From assembly GCF_000016385.1 (NCBI RefSeq), contig NC_009376.1, positions 248,001 to 312,000 on the forward strand: a stretch of DNA of 64,000 bases, given 5' to 3'. The position numbers and the translations under genes are program-made. Within the stretch, counting starts at the first letter, position 1, and every line of letters starts with the position of its first letter. The stretch comes from Pyrobaculum arsenaticum DSM 13514 (GTDB taxonomy: Archaea > Thermoproteota > Thermoprotei > Thermoproteales > Thermoproteaceae). Shown piece after piece: positions 1 through 9,144 of the stretch. The notes beneath the pieces are model-generated. The model was given only the letters and a program-made list of their open reading frames with translations. It was not told where the DNA came from and did not search any database.

Positions 1-4
1 TGCC

Positions 5-298
5 ATGTCCGAGTTCAGAGTTCCGGGGGAGGGTGAAATTCTAGGGAAGGTGGTGGAGATGCTGGGGGATGGCAGGTTTAAGGTCGTCTGCGCTGACGGC
101 CAGATAAGAGTGGCGAGGCTTCCGGGCAGGCTGAGGAGGAGGCTATGGCTAAAGGCGGGGGATTACGTAATAGTTGCCCTCTGGGATTTCGACAAGGAGA
201 AGGGGGACATTGTTCACAAATACGAAAAGCGTGACTTAGAGGAGCTGAAGAGGCGGGGCTTTGCCGAGGCGATAGAGAGCCTAGAGTCCTACATATAG
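5..298 (+). CDS. eif1A: Translation initiation factor aIF1A
   Basis: A 97-residue protein of the eIF1A/IF1 family, which binds the A site of the small ribosomal subunit during start-codon selection. The OB-fold core is visible from about residue 7 (GEGEILGKVVEMLGDGRF) through GDYVIVALWDFDKEKGDIVHKY, ending in the acidic tail usual for archaeal aIF1A. Length is normal. The ATG at position 5 gives a full-length N terminus. Its promoter lies outside the window, and the next gene has its own TATA region. Confidence 0.95.
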   Translation: MSEFRVPGEGEILGKVVEMLGDGRFKVVCADGQIRVARLPGRLRRRLWLKAGDYVIVALWDFDKEKGDIVHKYEKRDLEELKRRGFAEAIESLESYI

Positions 299-365
299 GC
301 CGCAGTTTAGTCATGTGGAGTTGCTCAGAGGTTTAAAACTTAAAACATAGTGAAAGATTTAGTCT

Positions 366-1043
366 ATGGAATTTGAGGCACTATTAAAACTTCGTAAAGG
401 AATTCTTTACTTAATAGTCGCTGCTATTATGGTTTTCGCAGGCTTCTTAGCGGGGTTGACATCTTTATTCTTTGCAATTGCGCCGTTTGGCGAGGCGCCC
501 AAACCCCCACTTGCGTTAAGTTCAGTCGCGGTTGCGGTGGTAGCCCTCCTTGTAGGTCTTGTCCTGTCCCTTTACGCCGTGTTTAGCAAAATAAGAGGCG
601 GCTTCCGGGAGCTCTCACAGGTGGACAGAAGCTTTGGGATATGCTACACCGGAACCACGTTGATGCTAGTAGGTCTAATTCTGGGGATAGTCGGGGCGTT
701 GCTCTTCATCGCCTTTTTGGCCAAAGCCTTATCCACCTTACCGCTTGGTGGGCTCCACCACGGCGGTGTATTCGCCATGTTTATCCTCCCGCTGGCCGTA
801 ATAGTCTTGGGCCTCATATTTGCGGTTTTGGGCAGTATATTGGCCTACGTCGTCGGCGCGTTTAAGCTTAATGACAGGTATAACGACAGCTTGTTCCTCG
901 CCGCAGGGATATTGTACATCATAGACTTGGTGCTCACCTTTGTAGGCCTTCCAGCAGTCTTGCAGTTCGTGGGCCATATACTGATGTACGTGGCGCTGGG
1001 CAGAGCCGCTGAGGGAGTCAAGACGCAAGCAACGAACGTCTAG
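366..1043 (+). CDS. DUF973 family multi-pass membrane protein
   Basis: A 225-residue integral membrane protein of the crenarchaeal DUF973 type, of unknown function. It opens with MEFEALLKLRKGI, the typical family start, followed by about five hydrophobic segments. The last ones include YIIDLVLTFVGLPAVLQFVGH. A/T-rich sequence at about 333-345 (tttaaaacttaaaac) is placed for a leaderless or short-leader transcript. A decayed second copy follows immediately downstream, so this is the surviving member of a tandem duplication. Confidence 0.75.
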   Translation: MEFEALLKLRKGILYLIVAAIMVFAGFLAGLTSLFFAIAPFGEAPKPPLALSSVAVAVVALLVGLVLSLYAVFSKIRGGFRELSQVDRSFGICYTGTTLMLVGLILGIVGALLFIAFLAKALSTLPLGGLHHGGVFAMFILPLAVIVLGLIFAVLGSILAYVVGAFKLNDRYNDSLFLAAGILYIIDLVLTFVGLPAVLQFVGHILMYVALGRAAEGVKTQATNV

Positions 1044-1150
1044 TCGGATAAAGCAGCAAGCCGCCGTGGTGGGCCGGGGCCAAGGAGAACCTAGACGGCG
1101 TGGGATGTAATATCAGGCTTAACACCCATATAACATGCGTGTATTTGTTG

Positions 1151-1767
1151 ATGGAGCTGGAGGCGTTGTTGAAACTTCGTGAAGGCTTCCACCACCTAAA
1201 AATCGGCGCAGTTCTAGTATTGGCTAAGTTTTTGACGGTCTGGACCTCAACACCTTACATGCACGGCACAGTCGTCGTATCCAACAGCGTGTTTGTTGTG
1301 GGTCTCGCCGTGACTCTCTACGCAGTGGCTGGTAAGATAGGCGAAGGCTTTTGTCCTCTCACGCAGGTCACTTTGGCATATGCAAAATGGGAGTGCTTAT
1401 GATGATTGTGGGCCTGGTTCTGGAAGTTGTTGGGGGTGTTTTTTGTATTTGCGACCTTTACATTCCTATACATATATCACGCCGCTATACGCGCCGCCGA
1501 CTTGCATCTTCTCGTCTAGGTTGTACTTGGTTTCCATTAACCTGCGGATCCCCCAGAGATCGTGGCGCTTCTAGGCCCCATTGCAACGACTGCAGGTAGC
1601 GAGTAAGTCTACGCCACCGAAGCGTTTCTACTCGGCGCGAGGTACAACGGTGGCTTACTCCGCGCCGCGTGTGTGGTATACATCGTGGACTCGGTGCTGA
1701 CATTGCAAGGGTTTCTAAGCCTCATGAGTTTGTAGGCCACTCACTGATGTACTACGCTTTGTGGTAA
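1151..1767 (+). pseudogene. Decayed tandem copy of the DUF973 membrane protein gene
   Basis: Starts with MELEALLKLREGFHHLKIG, matching the N terminus of the intact neighbour (MEFEALLKLRKGI). The frame is then broken more than once. The middle (KMGVLMMIVGLVLEVVG) continues in a second frame near 1385-1445. The C-terminal part is recognisable at about 1675-1767 (YIVDSVLTLQGF, then a stop, then a GHSLMYYALW-like end). The match runs the whole length of the intact gene, so this is a duplicated gene that has lost its frame. About 370 bases after it (1770-2142) hold nothing I recognise. Confidence 0.7.
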
Positions 1768-2142
1768 GCCGGAGAGAGGCCGCGCCACAGGTGCCAGAGG
1801 CCGCGTTTGGCCAAGAGGCGTATACTTGTTGACGCCTCGTAGCTACGGCTACTGCAACGTGGCCAGGTAGCGCCCACGCCAGACCCCGCTCGGCGTTGCA
1901 GGTATTTGACCCAGGAAATGTCGCAATCGTAAGTCGTCGCCGCTTCTGCGAGGTACACGCTTTAAAGCTGGCATTGTGTATCATAATTGTATCTGTATCC
2001 GTGAAGAGGAGGTCGGAGTGCTGATAGGTGAGGAGAAGCGGCATGCGGATCGCCTATTAGACTTGCATTGCTGTGGCGAGCCGCGTCAGTGCGGCGCCCG
2101 GCGTGGGGGGTAAAGTTTAAAAAGTGAGGTGGGGACATAGTT

Positions 2143-2589
2143 GTGAGATTTCCCCCGGTGGGGGTTGACCAAGTTTTGGGCTTGTTGAAGGTGGTTCACA
2201 ACATGGGCGGCAGGGTGGACGCCATGTTTGTGAACGACGCTGTGGACGTAGATCTTGGCGACTTGTCGCATGTAATAGACGCGGCGGAGATGCTTGGCTT
2301 GTTGAAGGCGGGGGGTGGCGACGTTGAGCTGACAGAGGAGGGGCGGGCCGCCGTGGAGATGCCGCTTAGGGAGTTCCAGAAGTACTTAAAAAAGAAGCTC
2401 CCCTCGGTGGAGCCCTTTTCTAGCCTGGTCAAGCTGGTGACCTCCAAGGAGAGGGTGGAGCTGGAGGAGTTGGTGAGCTACCTCCAGGGCCTCGGCTACG
2501 ACGAGAGGGGCGCACGGAGAATTCTCAACTGGGCGGTATTCGCGCAGCTTGTGGAAATAGACGACGGGGAGTGGGTAATCCCAGCCTAG
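2143..2589 (+). CDS. Stand-alone AAA-associated C-terminal domain protein of an ABC transporter
   Basis: 148 residues matching the 'AAA-associated, C-terminal' domain (PF09821 type), which usually forms the C-terminal tail of nitrate/sulfonate-type ABC ATPases. Recognisable parts are an N-terminal winged-helix-like region (VDLGDLSHVIDAAEMLGLL, VELTEEGRAAV), a linker (MPLREFQKYLKKKLPS) and a C-terminal half (LEELVSYLQGLGYDERGARRILNWAV). Here it is a separate protein. Its stop overlaps that of the ABC ATPase convergent to it, so the domain and its likely partner ATPase are encoded on opposite strands. A TATA box (tttaaaaa, about 2117-2124) precedes the GTG start by about 23 bases, indicating its own leaderless transcript. 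Confidence 0.7.
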   Translation: MRFPPVGVDQVLGLLKVVHNMGGRVDAMFVNDAVDVDLGDLSHVIDAAEMLGLLKAGGGDVELTEEGRAAVEMPLREFQKYLKKKLPSVEPFSSLVKLVTSKERVELEELVSYLQGLGYDERGARRILNWAVFAQLVEIDDGEWVIPA

Positions 2590-3320
2590 ATGTAGCTGTA
2601 CAGCAGGTCTACGTATTTCTGGAATTCTGGGCTCCTCCTGTTGCGGGGATAAGGGAGCTCTATCCTCACGTCTGCCACCACCTTGGCCGGCCGCGGGCTC
2701 AGGACTATGGCTCTGTTAGCCACGTAGACGGCCTCGTCTACCGAGTGTGTTACCATCACAATTGTGTGGACAGAGGAGAGGTTCTCGTGCCAAATCCTCA
2801 CCAGCTCTGCGCGGAGGCTCTCTGCGGTGAGGGGGTCAAGCGCAGAGAAGGGCTCGTCTAGGAGTAGCACCTCGGGCTCCACTGCCAGGGCCCTCGCCAG
2901 CGCCACCCTCTGTTGCATGCCGCCGGAGAGCTGTTTCGGATATGCCTCTTCGAACCCCGAAAGCCCTACTAGGGAGAGATAGCGCATAGCCGCCTCTCTG
3001 GCCTCTGCCCACGTGGCTCCTCTTGCCACCAGCGGCAAGGCCACATTGTCGAGGGCTGTTTTCCAGGGGAGCAGGGTGGGCGTCTGGAACATCAGGGCTA
3101 TCTCGCTCCTCGGCCCCGCCACGGGCTGTCCTTTAAACCTGACCTCGCCCGAGTCGGGTTGCTCAAGCCCCGCCAATATTCGCAGAAGGGTGGACTTCCC
3201 GCAACCCGAGGGGCCTAGGAGCGCTACGAACTCCCCAGTCTCTATTGCGATACTTATGTCGTTGAACACTACCACTTTGCCATACGCCTTCCTGACCCTG
3301 ACTACCTCTATCAGCGCCAT
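2586..3320 (-). CDS. ABC transporter ATP-binding protein, NitT/TauT type
   Basis: The ATPase subunit of a nitrate/sulfonate/taurine-type importer. Visible motifs are Walker A GPSGCGKST, Q-loop LMFQTPTLLPWK, signature LSGGMQQR, Walker B LLLDEPFSALD and switch His VTHSVDEA. I take ATG at 3320 (MALIEVVRVRKAYGK) as the start. It overlaps the permease stop by 10 bases, whereas the ATG at 3350 would add a basic peptide atypical of the family. The C-terminal regulatory domain often present in this family is absent and is encoded separately at 2143-2589. No periplasmic-binding-protein gene is nearby, so the substrate cannot be read from context. Confidence 0.9.
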   Translation of the reverse strand: MALIEVVRVRKAYGKVVVFNDISIAIETGEFVALLGPSGCGKSTLLRILAGLEQPDSGEVRFKGQPVAGPRSEIALMFQTPTLLPWKTALDNVALPLVARGATWAEAREAAMRYLSLVGLSGFEEAYPKQLSGGMQQRVALARALAVEPEVLLLDEPFSALDPLTAESLRAELVRIWHENLSSVHTIVMVTHSVDEAVYVANRAIVLSPRPAKVVADVRIELPYPRNRRSPEFQKYVDLLYSYI

Positions 3321-4717
3321 TTTGCCGCCTCTTCGTATAGCCTTCTCCACACCACCCTATTCACGGCCACTACGATTAGGGTCATAGTCGCTACTGTGGC
3401 CACTAGGAGAGAAATGTCGCCGCGGTCGGCGGCTTGTGTCGTTAAGCCCCCCAGACCGTGGACGTTGGCAAGAGGCTCAGCCACAATTGAGGCGTTCCAC
3501 GCGCCGCCCCAGGCGGTGAGTAGCCCTGTTATCAGATACGGCATCGATGCCGGTATCAGCACCTGGGTTAAGTAGAGCCTGCCGCGGATTTGATAGGCCT
3601 TAACCAGGTCTTGAGGCACATCTCGCCAAGCAGCCACGGCGTTCAGCACGGTATAGACCACAGCGCCTGGCAACAGCAACGTCACGGACAGAGCCTCCCC
3701 CCTCACTAATGCGCCGAGTAGCGGGTATAAAAACACAGCGGGCACCGATGAGATCAGCAACACGCCGAGAAGAACCCCTGCCTCCAAACGCGGGGCCCTA
3801 ACCACGGCGTGTAACGTAAGAAGAGCCACCAACGCGCTTATGGCCAACGTCGCCAATACCCTCACAAGTGTAAAAGGCGCCGCGGCCAAAGCCTCTACGA
3901 AGCTCCCAGGTAGCCTAGAAATTGCCAAAACAGCGTTGGTGCTCCCGAGCGCCGTATATAGGACGAACCCGAGCAAGATTATGGCAAATGCCGCGAGGAA
4001 GTAGCCGCCGTATTTAAGCCACGGGCCCGCGGCCTCGGCCAGCTTGTCCGGCGGTTGCGGCACTTGGCTCATGAGCCTCCTCCACAGCGTCAGGTAGAGA
4101 ACGACGTTGGCCGCAATGCCCACCGCTATACCCACAAGAGCGGATGATACATCCCCTTCGTCAAACCACTTCACCACTAGGCTCCCAATGCCGAACAGCT
4201 TAATCTCTGTGCCCAGTGTTATGACCTCGGACGCCGTTATGAAAAAGAAGGCATTCGCCCACGATATGGGTATGTTGTAGTACACCCCCCGTAGAGCCGC
4301 CGGTATGAAGACATGGGCCAGCGCAAGCCGCTCGTTGAGGTATACCCGGGACATGTCGAGCAACTCCCTTGGCAACGTCTTGAAGCTCTGGTACACGCTG
4401 AAGATTATATTCCAAGCCATCGACGTGAAGATGAGGAAGATGGCTGCAAGCTCCGCACCCGCCGCGGGGAGGAGCGCTATAAAGAAGTAAAGCGCTAGAG
4501 GGAAGAAGCCCAGTATCGGCACAGACTGCAAAACATCGAGAAGGGGAAGCATAAAGGTCTCGACGCGCCTCGATCGGAACATGGCGTAGCCAATGGCGTA
4601 TGCCACAGCCACAGTCAATAAGAGAGCCACAGCCATCCTCCCAAACGTGGCCAAAAGAGCGAGGAGTGAGAGTATTACCGCCTCTGCGACCCCATGCTGG
4701 GCAGATAGGGTTCTCAA
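3311..4717 (-). CDS. Fused double-permease subunit of the NitT/TauT-type ABC transporter
   Basis: Up to 468 residues holding two binding-protein-dependent permease domains in tandem, about residues 1-210 and 245-460. Each has a recognisable cytoplasmic loop (DMSRVYLNERLALAHVFIPAAL in the first, KAYQIRGRLYLTQVLIPASM in the second), so one chain supplies both membrane halves of the importer. The start is uncertain. The TTG at 4717 lies on the TATA-like sequence itself (4718-4725, minus strand). The ATG at 4695, about 26 bases from that box, is the natural leaderless start but is out of frame by one base (ATG GGG TCG). One extra G would give M-G-V-A-E-A-V in frame. Confidence 0.85.
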   Translation of the reverse strand: MRTLSAQHGVAEAVILSLLALLATFGRMAVALLLTVAVAYAIGYAMFRSRRVETFMLPLLDVLQSVPILGFFPLALYFFIALLPAAGAELAAIFLIFTSMAWNIIFSVYQSFKTLPRELLDMSRVYLNERLALAHVFIPAALRGVYYNIPISWANAFFFITASEVITLGTEIKLFGIGSLVVKWFDEGDVSSALVGIAVGIAANVVLYLTLWRRLMSQVPQPPDKLAEAAGPWLKYGGYFLAAFAIILLGFVLYTALGSTNAVLAISRLPGSFVEALAAAPFTLVRVLATLAISALVALLTLHAVVRAPRLEAGVLLGVLLISSVPAVFLYPLLGALVRGEALSVTLLLPGAVVYTVLNAVAAWRDVPQDLVKAYQIRGRLYLTQVLIPASMPYLITGLLTAWGGAWNASIVAEPLANVHGLGGLTTQAADRGDISLLVATVATMTLIVVAVNRVVWRRLYEEAAKWR

Positions 4718-4887
4718 TTAAAATTTGTGGTCAGCACTCGGCAAAATCCTCACGGCTCGGGCGAGGTCACCACACATCACCGACCAGTTTAGTGCACATG
4801 TATTAAACTCTAACGCCGTGCGATACGGCGGCTTGTATTTTCGGTTCCTGACAAGAAGTTTAATATATAGAATTGCATCTTTTGTTT

Positions 4888-5076
4888 ATGAGCTTCTTCT
4901 CCGCCTTAAAAATGGCCATGTTGGGTCTCTTAGTGGTGGCGCTCCTCTCCCCCGCGGCGGGGGTATCCTTCTTTAAAAAAGTCTTCTTAGCCCTCGTAGC
5001 CTTGTTTATAGTGGCGGTGGCCTTTAAGGAGAGGAGTCTACTACCTAAGCCTTCTGTACACAGGCATGTTCATTAG
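4888..5076 (+). CDS. Small membrane protein, function unknown
   Basis: 62 residues from the ATG at 4888 (MSFFSALKMAMLG), with two hydrophobic stretches (MLGLLVVALLSPAAG and VFLALVALFIVAVAF). A TATA-like sequence (tttaatata, 4859-4867) is centred about 25 bases before this ATG, which supports a leaderless transcript and excludes the ATG at 4873. The 3' end overlaps the convergent aminopropyltransferase gene by 36 bases. I know no family for it. Confidence 0.5.
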   Translation: MSFFSALKMAMLGLLVVALLSPAAGVSFFKKVFLALVALFIVAVAFKERSLLPKPSVHRHVH

Positions 5077-5910
5077 GGCGACGTGGGCCCTCCCGGTGTA
5101 GAAGCGCGTTTTGACCCCCCTGTCAGCCAGCCTCTTGTCCACTTCCTCTGCAGGTAAGGCTCGGGGATCGTACTTAAGCGAGCCCAGTATGTAGTTCACG
5201 GCGTAGCCGAAGGACGGGATCCAGACGTTGTACTCAGCCACTACTGGGAAGTTTGCCTTCACCGCGCTGAGGACCATGTCATAGGCCTCGGGGAAGTAGA
5301 AGCTGTTGCCTGCCTGCGTCACCATGATCCCGTCTCCGCGGAGTAGTTTCATAATCTGGTTTATGAACTCAGCCGTGTACAGCTGTTTTGCTATCTCCGA
5401 ACTGTATGGATCGGTGAGGTCCATGATCACTACGTCGAATTTGCGGCCTTCTTCCAGCGCCCGCTTGACGTAGACGAACCCGTCCTCAATCACCACCTCG
5501 GCACGGGGGCTGTCAAAGGCGCCCTGGTGCATCTGCGGCAAAAACCTCTTCGACAGTTCGACCACGTCCCCGTCTATGTCTACCATGACCGCCTTCTCCA
5601 CGGTGGGGTGTTTCAACACCTCCCGGAGGGTGGCGCCCTCGCCGCCTCCCAGAATCAACACGTCCCTCGGAGCTGGGTGCGTCACCATGGCGGGGTGCAC
5701 AAGGCTCTCGTGGTAGAAAGCCTCGTCGTAGTAGGAAGACTGGATGTAGTCGTCAAGAATCAGGGCCCTGCCGTAGTCTTCTGTCTCTACAACCATAATC
5801 TCCTGGTACCTAGATCTTCTCACAGCCAAAACCTCGTTTACCTTTATCAACAGCGACGTGTTTCCGCTGAGAGGCTCAACCAACACTATCGGGCCAGGCA
5901 CCTTTTTCAT
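5041..5910 (-). CDS. speE: Spermidine synthase-family aminopropyltransferase
   Basis: 289 residues. It transfers aminopropyl groups from decarboxylated S-adenosylmethionine to polyamine acceptors. Motifs are LILGGGEGATLREVLKH (cofactor site), VMVDIDGDVVEL, a gatekeeper region VVIMDLTDPYSSEIAKQLYTAEF, and the N-terminal Q-E-I/LDD..QSS..DE pattern. Enzymes of this family in Pyrobaculum are known to make thermospermine or related long polyamines, so the exact product should not be assumed to be spermidine. A TATA box (tttttaaaaa, about 5930-5939) is centred about 25 bases before the ATG at 5910, so the mRNA is leaderless. Confidence 0.9.
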   Translation of the reverse strand: MKKVPGPIVLVEPLSGNTSLLIKVNEVLAVRRSRYQEIMVVETEDYGRALILDDYIQSSYYDEAFYHESLVHPAMVTHPAPRDVLILGGGEGATLREVLKHPTVEKAVMVDIDGDVVELSKRFLPQMHQGAFDSPRAEVVIEDGFVYVKRALEEGRKFDVVIMDLTDPYSSEIAKQLYTAEFINQIMKLLRGDGIMVTQAGNSFYFPEAYDMVLSAVKANFPVVAEYNVWIPSFGYAVNYILGSLKYDPRALPAEEVDKRLADRGVKTRFYTGRAHVALMNMPVYRRLR

Positions 5911-6058
5911 GAGAGAGGAGGAAAACCCATTTTTAAAAAGAGACTCCCAGCGCTACGGGCCCCAGATTAAACCCAGACGACTTCGCCTATGACAAGCTCA
6001 GCCGCTGGCTAGAAAAGAGATGTAGGAGAGACGGGGAGAAACGGTTGGGAAAAATGGA

Positions 6059-7264
6059 TTATTCGACGGTTGCTGGCCAGCGAACTAAGACCTCTGTCGG
6101 CTTCTGCTCCTCTATTACTGTCGCTGCCTTTACCGAGCCCGCCGGAGCGGCGGGGGGAGCCGGGGCAGGCGCTGGCTGGCTCCTCCTGCGTGTTAGTATT
6201 AGGGCTAGTGTGAACAGGAGAGCGACTGCCAGTGCGGTGGCCATGTTCACAGCCCAGGTGAAGCCTGTGTTTAGCTCAGAGTAGCGGCTCTGCAAGGCGG
6301 CTTTTTCCTGCATGGCGGCGTCGTATGCCTTGGAGAGCTGATCATACCTGCCGCTTAGCTCGCTGTACTTCGCCGATAAGCTGTAGTACTGCTCCCTCAG
6401 CTGTTGCTCGGATCTGCTCAGCTCGTCGTAGCGCTTCTGCAATTCGGACAGCCTAGCCTGCAAATCGGCAATAGTCCGCTGCGCATCGGTATATTTGTCA
6501 GACAAGTCGCCGTAGGCCTTCTTCAAGTCGTCCAGTTGCTTCTTGGTATCCGAGAGCTGGGTCTCCAAGCTGGCCTTCGCCCTGCTCACCTCGTCGAGCT
6601 GGGCCTTTGTCTGCTCTAGCTGAGCCCTAAGCGCGTCGCGCTCCGCCCGGACCTGGGCAAGGGCCTGGGCAAGCCTGTCGTTGTCCAGCCTTGCCATGGC
6701 TAGAAGCGTAGAGAGGTTGGCGATCTCGGCATCTTTGTTTGATAGTTGCCTTTTTAGTTCTTCAATTTTCTTATTCAGCTGATCTACCTGCGCTTGGAGA
6801 TCCTTTACCTTCTGCTCCAGATTTGCGGCGTATGCAAGCAAGTCGTCGTAGGTGTAGGGGAGCACTCTGCCGATGTAGTAGTTGTAGGACAGCGTGTAGT
6901 TGGGGAGGTATATCGATATTTCGAGAAGGATCAGCGGGTCTATCCTCTGCCGTGGGCAGTAGTTGAAGCTCATGGTTAGTTGTTTCCAGTCCCCAGTCCC
7001 AAGGGAGAATCCTGGAAACTCCTTTGGCTGAACGTCTGGTATGAGGGTTCCCTCAGGGAAGAACTTGGCAGTCACTCTTACCTTACTTACAGTGACGGGT
7101 TGCATGGCCTTAACCTGGATGGTTATGCCGTAGTCCTGGCAGAAGAGCCACTGGTCAGTCCTAATAACCAGCACCTCTATGGGGGGCGACGTGAAGTGAT
7201 CCGTCAGCGTGCCCGCCAGCGCCAAGCTGGCGAGCACCAGAACAGCCGCCAACAAGCCGCGCAT
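6059..7264 (-). CDS. Membrane-anchored extracellular coiled-coil protein
   Basis: 401 residues of unknown function with clear architecture: a signal peptide (residues 1-17, MRGLLAAVLVLASLALA), a beta-rich domain (about 20-140), a long heptad-rich coiled coil (about 145-335, rich in Leu, Lys, Asp and Gln), one transmembrane helix (about 340-362, AVNMATALAVALLFTLALIL) and a short Pro/Ala-rich cytoplasmic tail. The arrangement fits a surface stalk or tether. A TATA-like sequence (aaatatatttg, about 7277-7292) lies about 23 bases before the ATG. No family is recognised, and neighbours give no functional link. Confidence 0.75.
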   Translation of the reverse strand: MRGLLAAVLVLASLALAGTLTDHFTSPPIEVLVIRTDQWLFCQDYGITIQVKAMQPVTVSKVRVTAKFFPEGTLIPDVQPKEFPGFSLGTGDWKQLTMSFNYCPRQRIDPLILLEISIYLPNYTLSYNYYIGRVLPYTYDDLLAYAANLEQKVKDLQAQVDQLNKKIEELKRQLSNKDAEIANLSTLLAMARLDNDRLAQALAQVRAERDALRAQLEQTKAQLDEVSRAKASLETQLSDTKKQLDDLKKAYGDLSDKYTDAQRTIADLQARLSELQKRYDELSRSEQQLREQYYSLSAKYSELSGRYDQLSKAYDAAMQEKAALQSRYSELNTGFTWAVNMATALAVALLFTLALILTRRRSQPAPAPAPPAAPAGSVKAATVIEEQKPTEVLVRWPATVE

Positions 7265-7406
7265 GTTTTAGAATAACTGATGCAAATATATTTGTTTCCC
7301 CCGTGGCCTTACACGACGGTTGAAAACTTGGTAGCGTTAAATAACAGTGAACTCCTTGACGGGGAATATTAAACCTATTTAAAGTACAATAAAAAGCTAG
7401 CTAGGT

Positions 7407-8330
7407 CTATTCGCTCATAGTTACAGATGTGTCGCTTGTCTTGTTTTTGCGTAGTCCATTTTCTGGCTTAGCGAGTAGTAGGGCGAGTAAGGCGAGCCCA
7501 ACCGCCGCTGTGGGCCACAGCGCTGGGATGAGGGTATAGAGGAAGTGGGCCAGTGCAACTGAGATCAGCGCTATTGAAACAGCTGTGGGGATTAGGTTCG
7601 TCAGCTTGTGTGTGTACCGCATGGCGACGGCGCCTGGCATGACGAGGAGTACTGCTGGCATGAGTGAGCCGAGGGTGTAAACGCTGGCCGCTACTGCGAC
7701 AGACATGGAGACTAGGAAGAGGATGTCTAACAGTCTTAGTCTCACGCCTGTGGCTTGGGCATAGTGCTCGTCCACAGCGGTGTAGAGGTACATAGTGCCG
7801 AAGACGATGGGGTATAGAGTAGCGGCGGCCAGGAAGGGAATCTGCATAATTACATCGTCCCGGGTGATAAGCACGTACTCCCCCGTTATCAGCGCGACTG
7901 GGTCTATAGTTGTTGAATATAGACTCCTCAGGGCGAAGAGGAGTATTATCGTTGCTGATATCTGCATGGACATCACCACGCCGGTGGCGACGTCCTCCCT
8001 TAGGCCGAGGCGCCCCACGGCGAGGACTGCGAGGTTGAGGAGGACGACGTAGGTCAACACCGTGGCATAGTACTGAGCGACGGACATGCCCGCGCGGACG
8101 GCGGCGAGGGTCACGGCGGCGGCTAGGGCGGCTGTCAATATGCTGTGCGCCTGGGCGTGGGCAAGAAACGTCATCCTCCTGCTCAGCGCAAGAGGGCTGT
8201 GCATGGCCAGCACCGCCGACGACAATATAAGGGAGACAAGGGGCCAGAACAGTAGCGGCTGTGCAAAAAAGGCGTGTGCAAGGGCCGCCGCCGCCAGCGC
8301 CGCTGCGGCCAACTCAGTGCGGGTGGGCAT
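7407..8330 (-). CDS. ABC-3 type metal transporter permease (ZnuB/MntB-like)
   Basis: An integral membrane subunit with about nine hydrophobic helices, of the ABC-3 family that imports Zn2+, Mn2+ or Fe2+. The family signature region appears as ALSRRMTFLAHAQAHSILTAAL near the N terminus, and later LLVMPGAVAMRYTHKL. The ATG at 8330 (MPTRTELAAAAL) overlaps the ATPase stop by 17 bases and is preferred over the upstream ATG at 8381, which adds a polar Ser/Arg-rich stretch. No metal-binding lipoprotein gene is adjacent. Residues near the C terminus (RKNKTSDTSVTMSE) are hydrophilic. Confidence 0.8.
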   Translation of the reverse strand: MPTRTELAAAALAAAALAHAFFAQPLLFWPLVSLILSSAVLAMHSPLALSRRMTFLAHAQAHSILTAALAAAVTLAAVRAGMSVAQYYATVLTYVVLLNLAVLAVGRLGLREDVATGVVMSMQISATIILLFALRSLYSTTIDPVALITGEYVLITRDDVIMQIPFLAAATLYPIVFGTMYLYTAVDEHYAQATGVRLRLLDILFLVSMSVAVAASVYTLGSLMPAVLLVMPGAVAMRYTHKLTNLIPTAVSIALISVALAHFLYTLIPALWPTAAVGLALLALLLAKPENGLRKNKTSDTSVTMSE

Positions 8331-9045
8331 AATCCTCCGTGACGCAGACGTAGCCGTACTGCGTCTTTGCGATTCTGACATATGTGTAGACTTTTCTCAG
8401 CACCTCTTCGCTGAATACCTGGTCTGGGGTGCCGTAGGCCACCACTCGGCGGTTTAGGAGGAGTATCTTGTCGGCGAGGTCCGAGGGCATGCTCAGCTCG
8501 TGGGAGGTCATGAGTATTGTCCTGTTCTTCTTCAGCTCTCTCAGTAGTTGTATCAACTCAATGCGGCCTTGTGGGTCTACGTTGGCAAGAGGCTCGTCGA
8601 GCAAGAGCACGTCACCACCGGTGGCAAGCGCCCTGGCGATGGCGGCTCTCTGGAGCTGGCCACCTGAAAGCGAGAGGATGGGGCGGTCCCGCAACGGATA
8701 GAGGTCGACCAGTTTTAGGGCTTCTTCTGCTCTCGTTGCGGCGTCGGCTAGTTTTCTGAACTTGGCGGGTAGGTATACGTACTCCCACACAGTGGCGTTG
8801 AAGCCTCGTGCCAGCATCTGAGGGACGTACCCAACTTTTTTCGTCCTCTCCTCTGTACATATGTTGTCTACACATATCTCTCCTCTGTAGGGGACGAGGC
8901 TCAGCACGGCGAGGAAGAGGGTAGTCTTACCGGCGCCGTTGGGCCCAGCCACTAGTACGAACTCCCGGCGCGCCTCAAAGGATACGTCTTGTAGGACATA
9001 CGTCCCATCTCTGATCACTGTTAGGCTCCTCACCGATAGAGACAC
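8314..9045 (-). CDS. ABC transporter ATP-binding protein of the metal (ZnuC-like) type
   Basis: The ATPase paired with the ABC-3 permease. Motifs are Walker A GPNGAGKTT, signature LSGGQLQR, Walker B LLLDEPLANVD and switch-His region MTSHELSM. I choose GTG at 9045 (MSLSVRSLTVIRDG). A TATA box on the minus strand (tttataaa, 9065-9073) is centred about 24 bases before it, whereas the upstream ATG at 9087 lies before the TATA box and so cannot be in a leaderless mRNA from it. With this start the protein is 243 residues, the usual length. Confidence 0.85.
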   Translation of the reverse strand: MSLSVRSLTVIRDGTYVLQDVSFEARREFVLVAGPNGAGKTTLFLAVLSLVPYRGEICVDNICTEERTKKVGYVPQMLARGFNATVWEYVYLPAKFRKLADAATRAEEALKLVDLYPLRDRPILSLSGGQLQRAAIARALATGGDVLLLDEPLANVDPQGRIELIQLLRELKKNRTILMTSHELSMPSDLADKILLLNRRVVAYGTPDQVFSEEVLRKVYTYVRIAKTQYGYVCVTEDYAHPH

Positions 9046-9064
9046 GTCTTGTCTTTGCCATGGG

Positions 9065-9073
9065 TTTATAAAT
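9065..9073 (-). promoter_or_regulatory. TATA box of the metal ABC operon
   Basis: On the minus strand, atttataaa centred about 24 bases before GTG 9045. It lies downstream of the ATG at 9087 and so decides the start of the ATPase gene. Confidence 0.55.
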
Positions 9074-9144
9074 GCACAGCGTTGCATTTGGACCGGCGTT
9101 TTCTAGACGTCGGCGTGCATTATATTTAATACCAACTATGTGAC

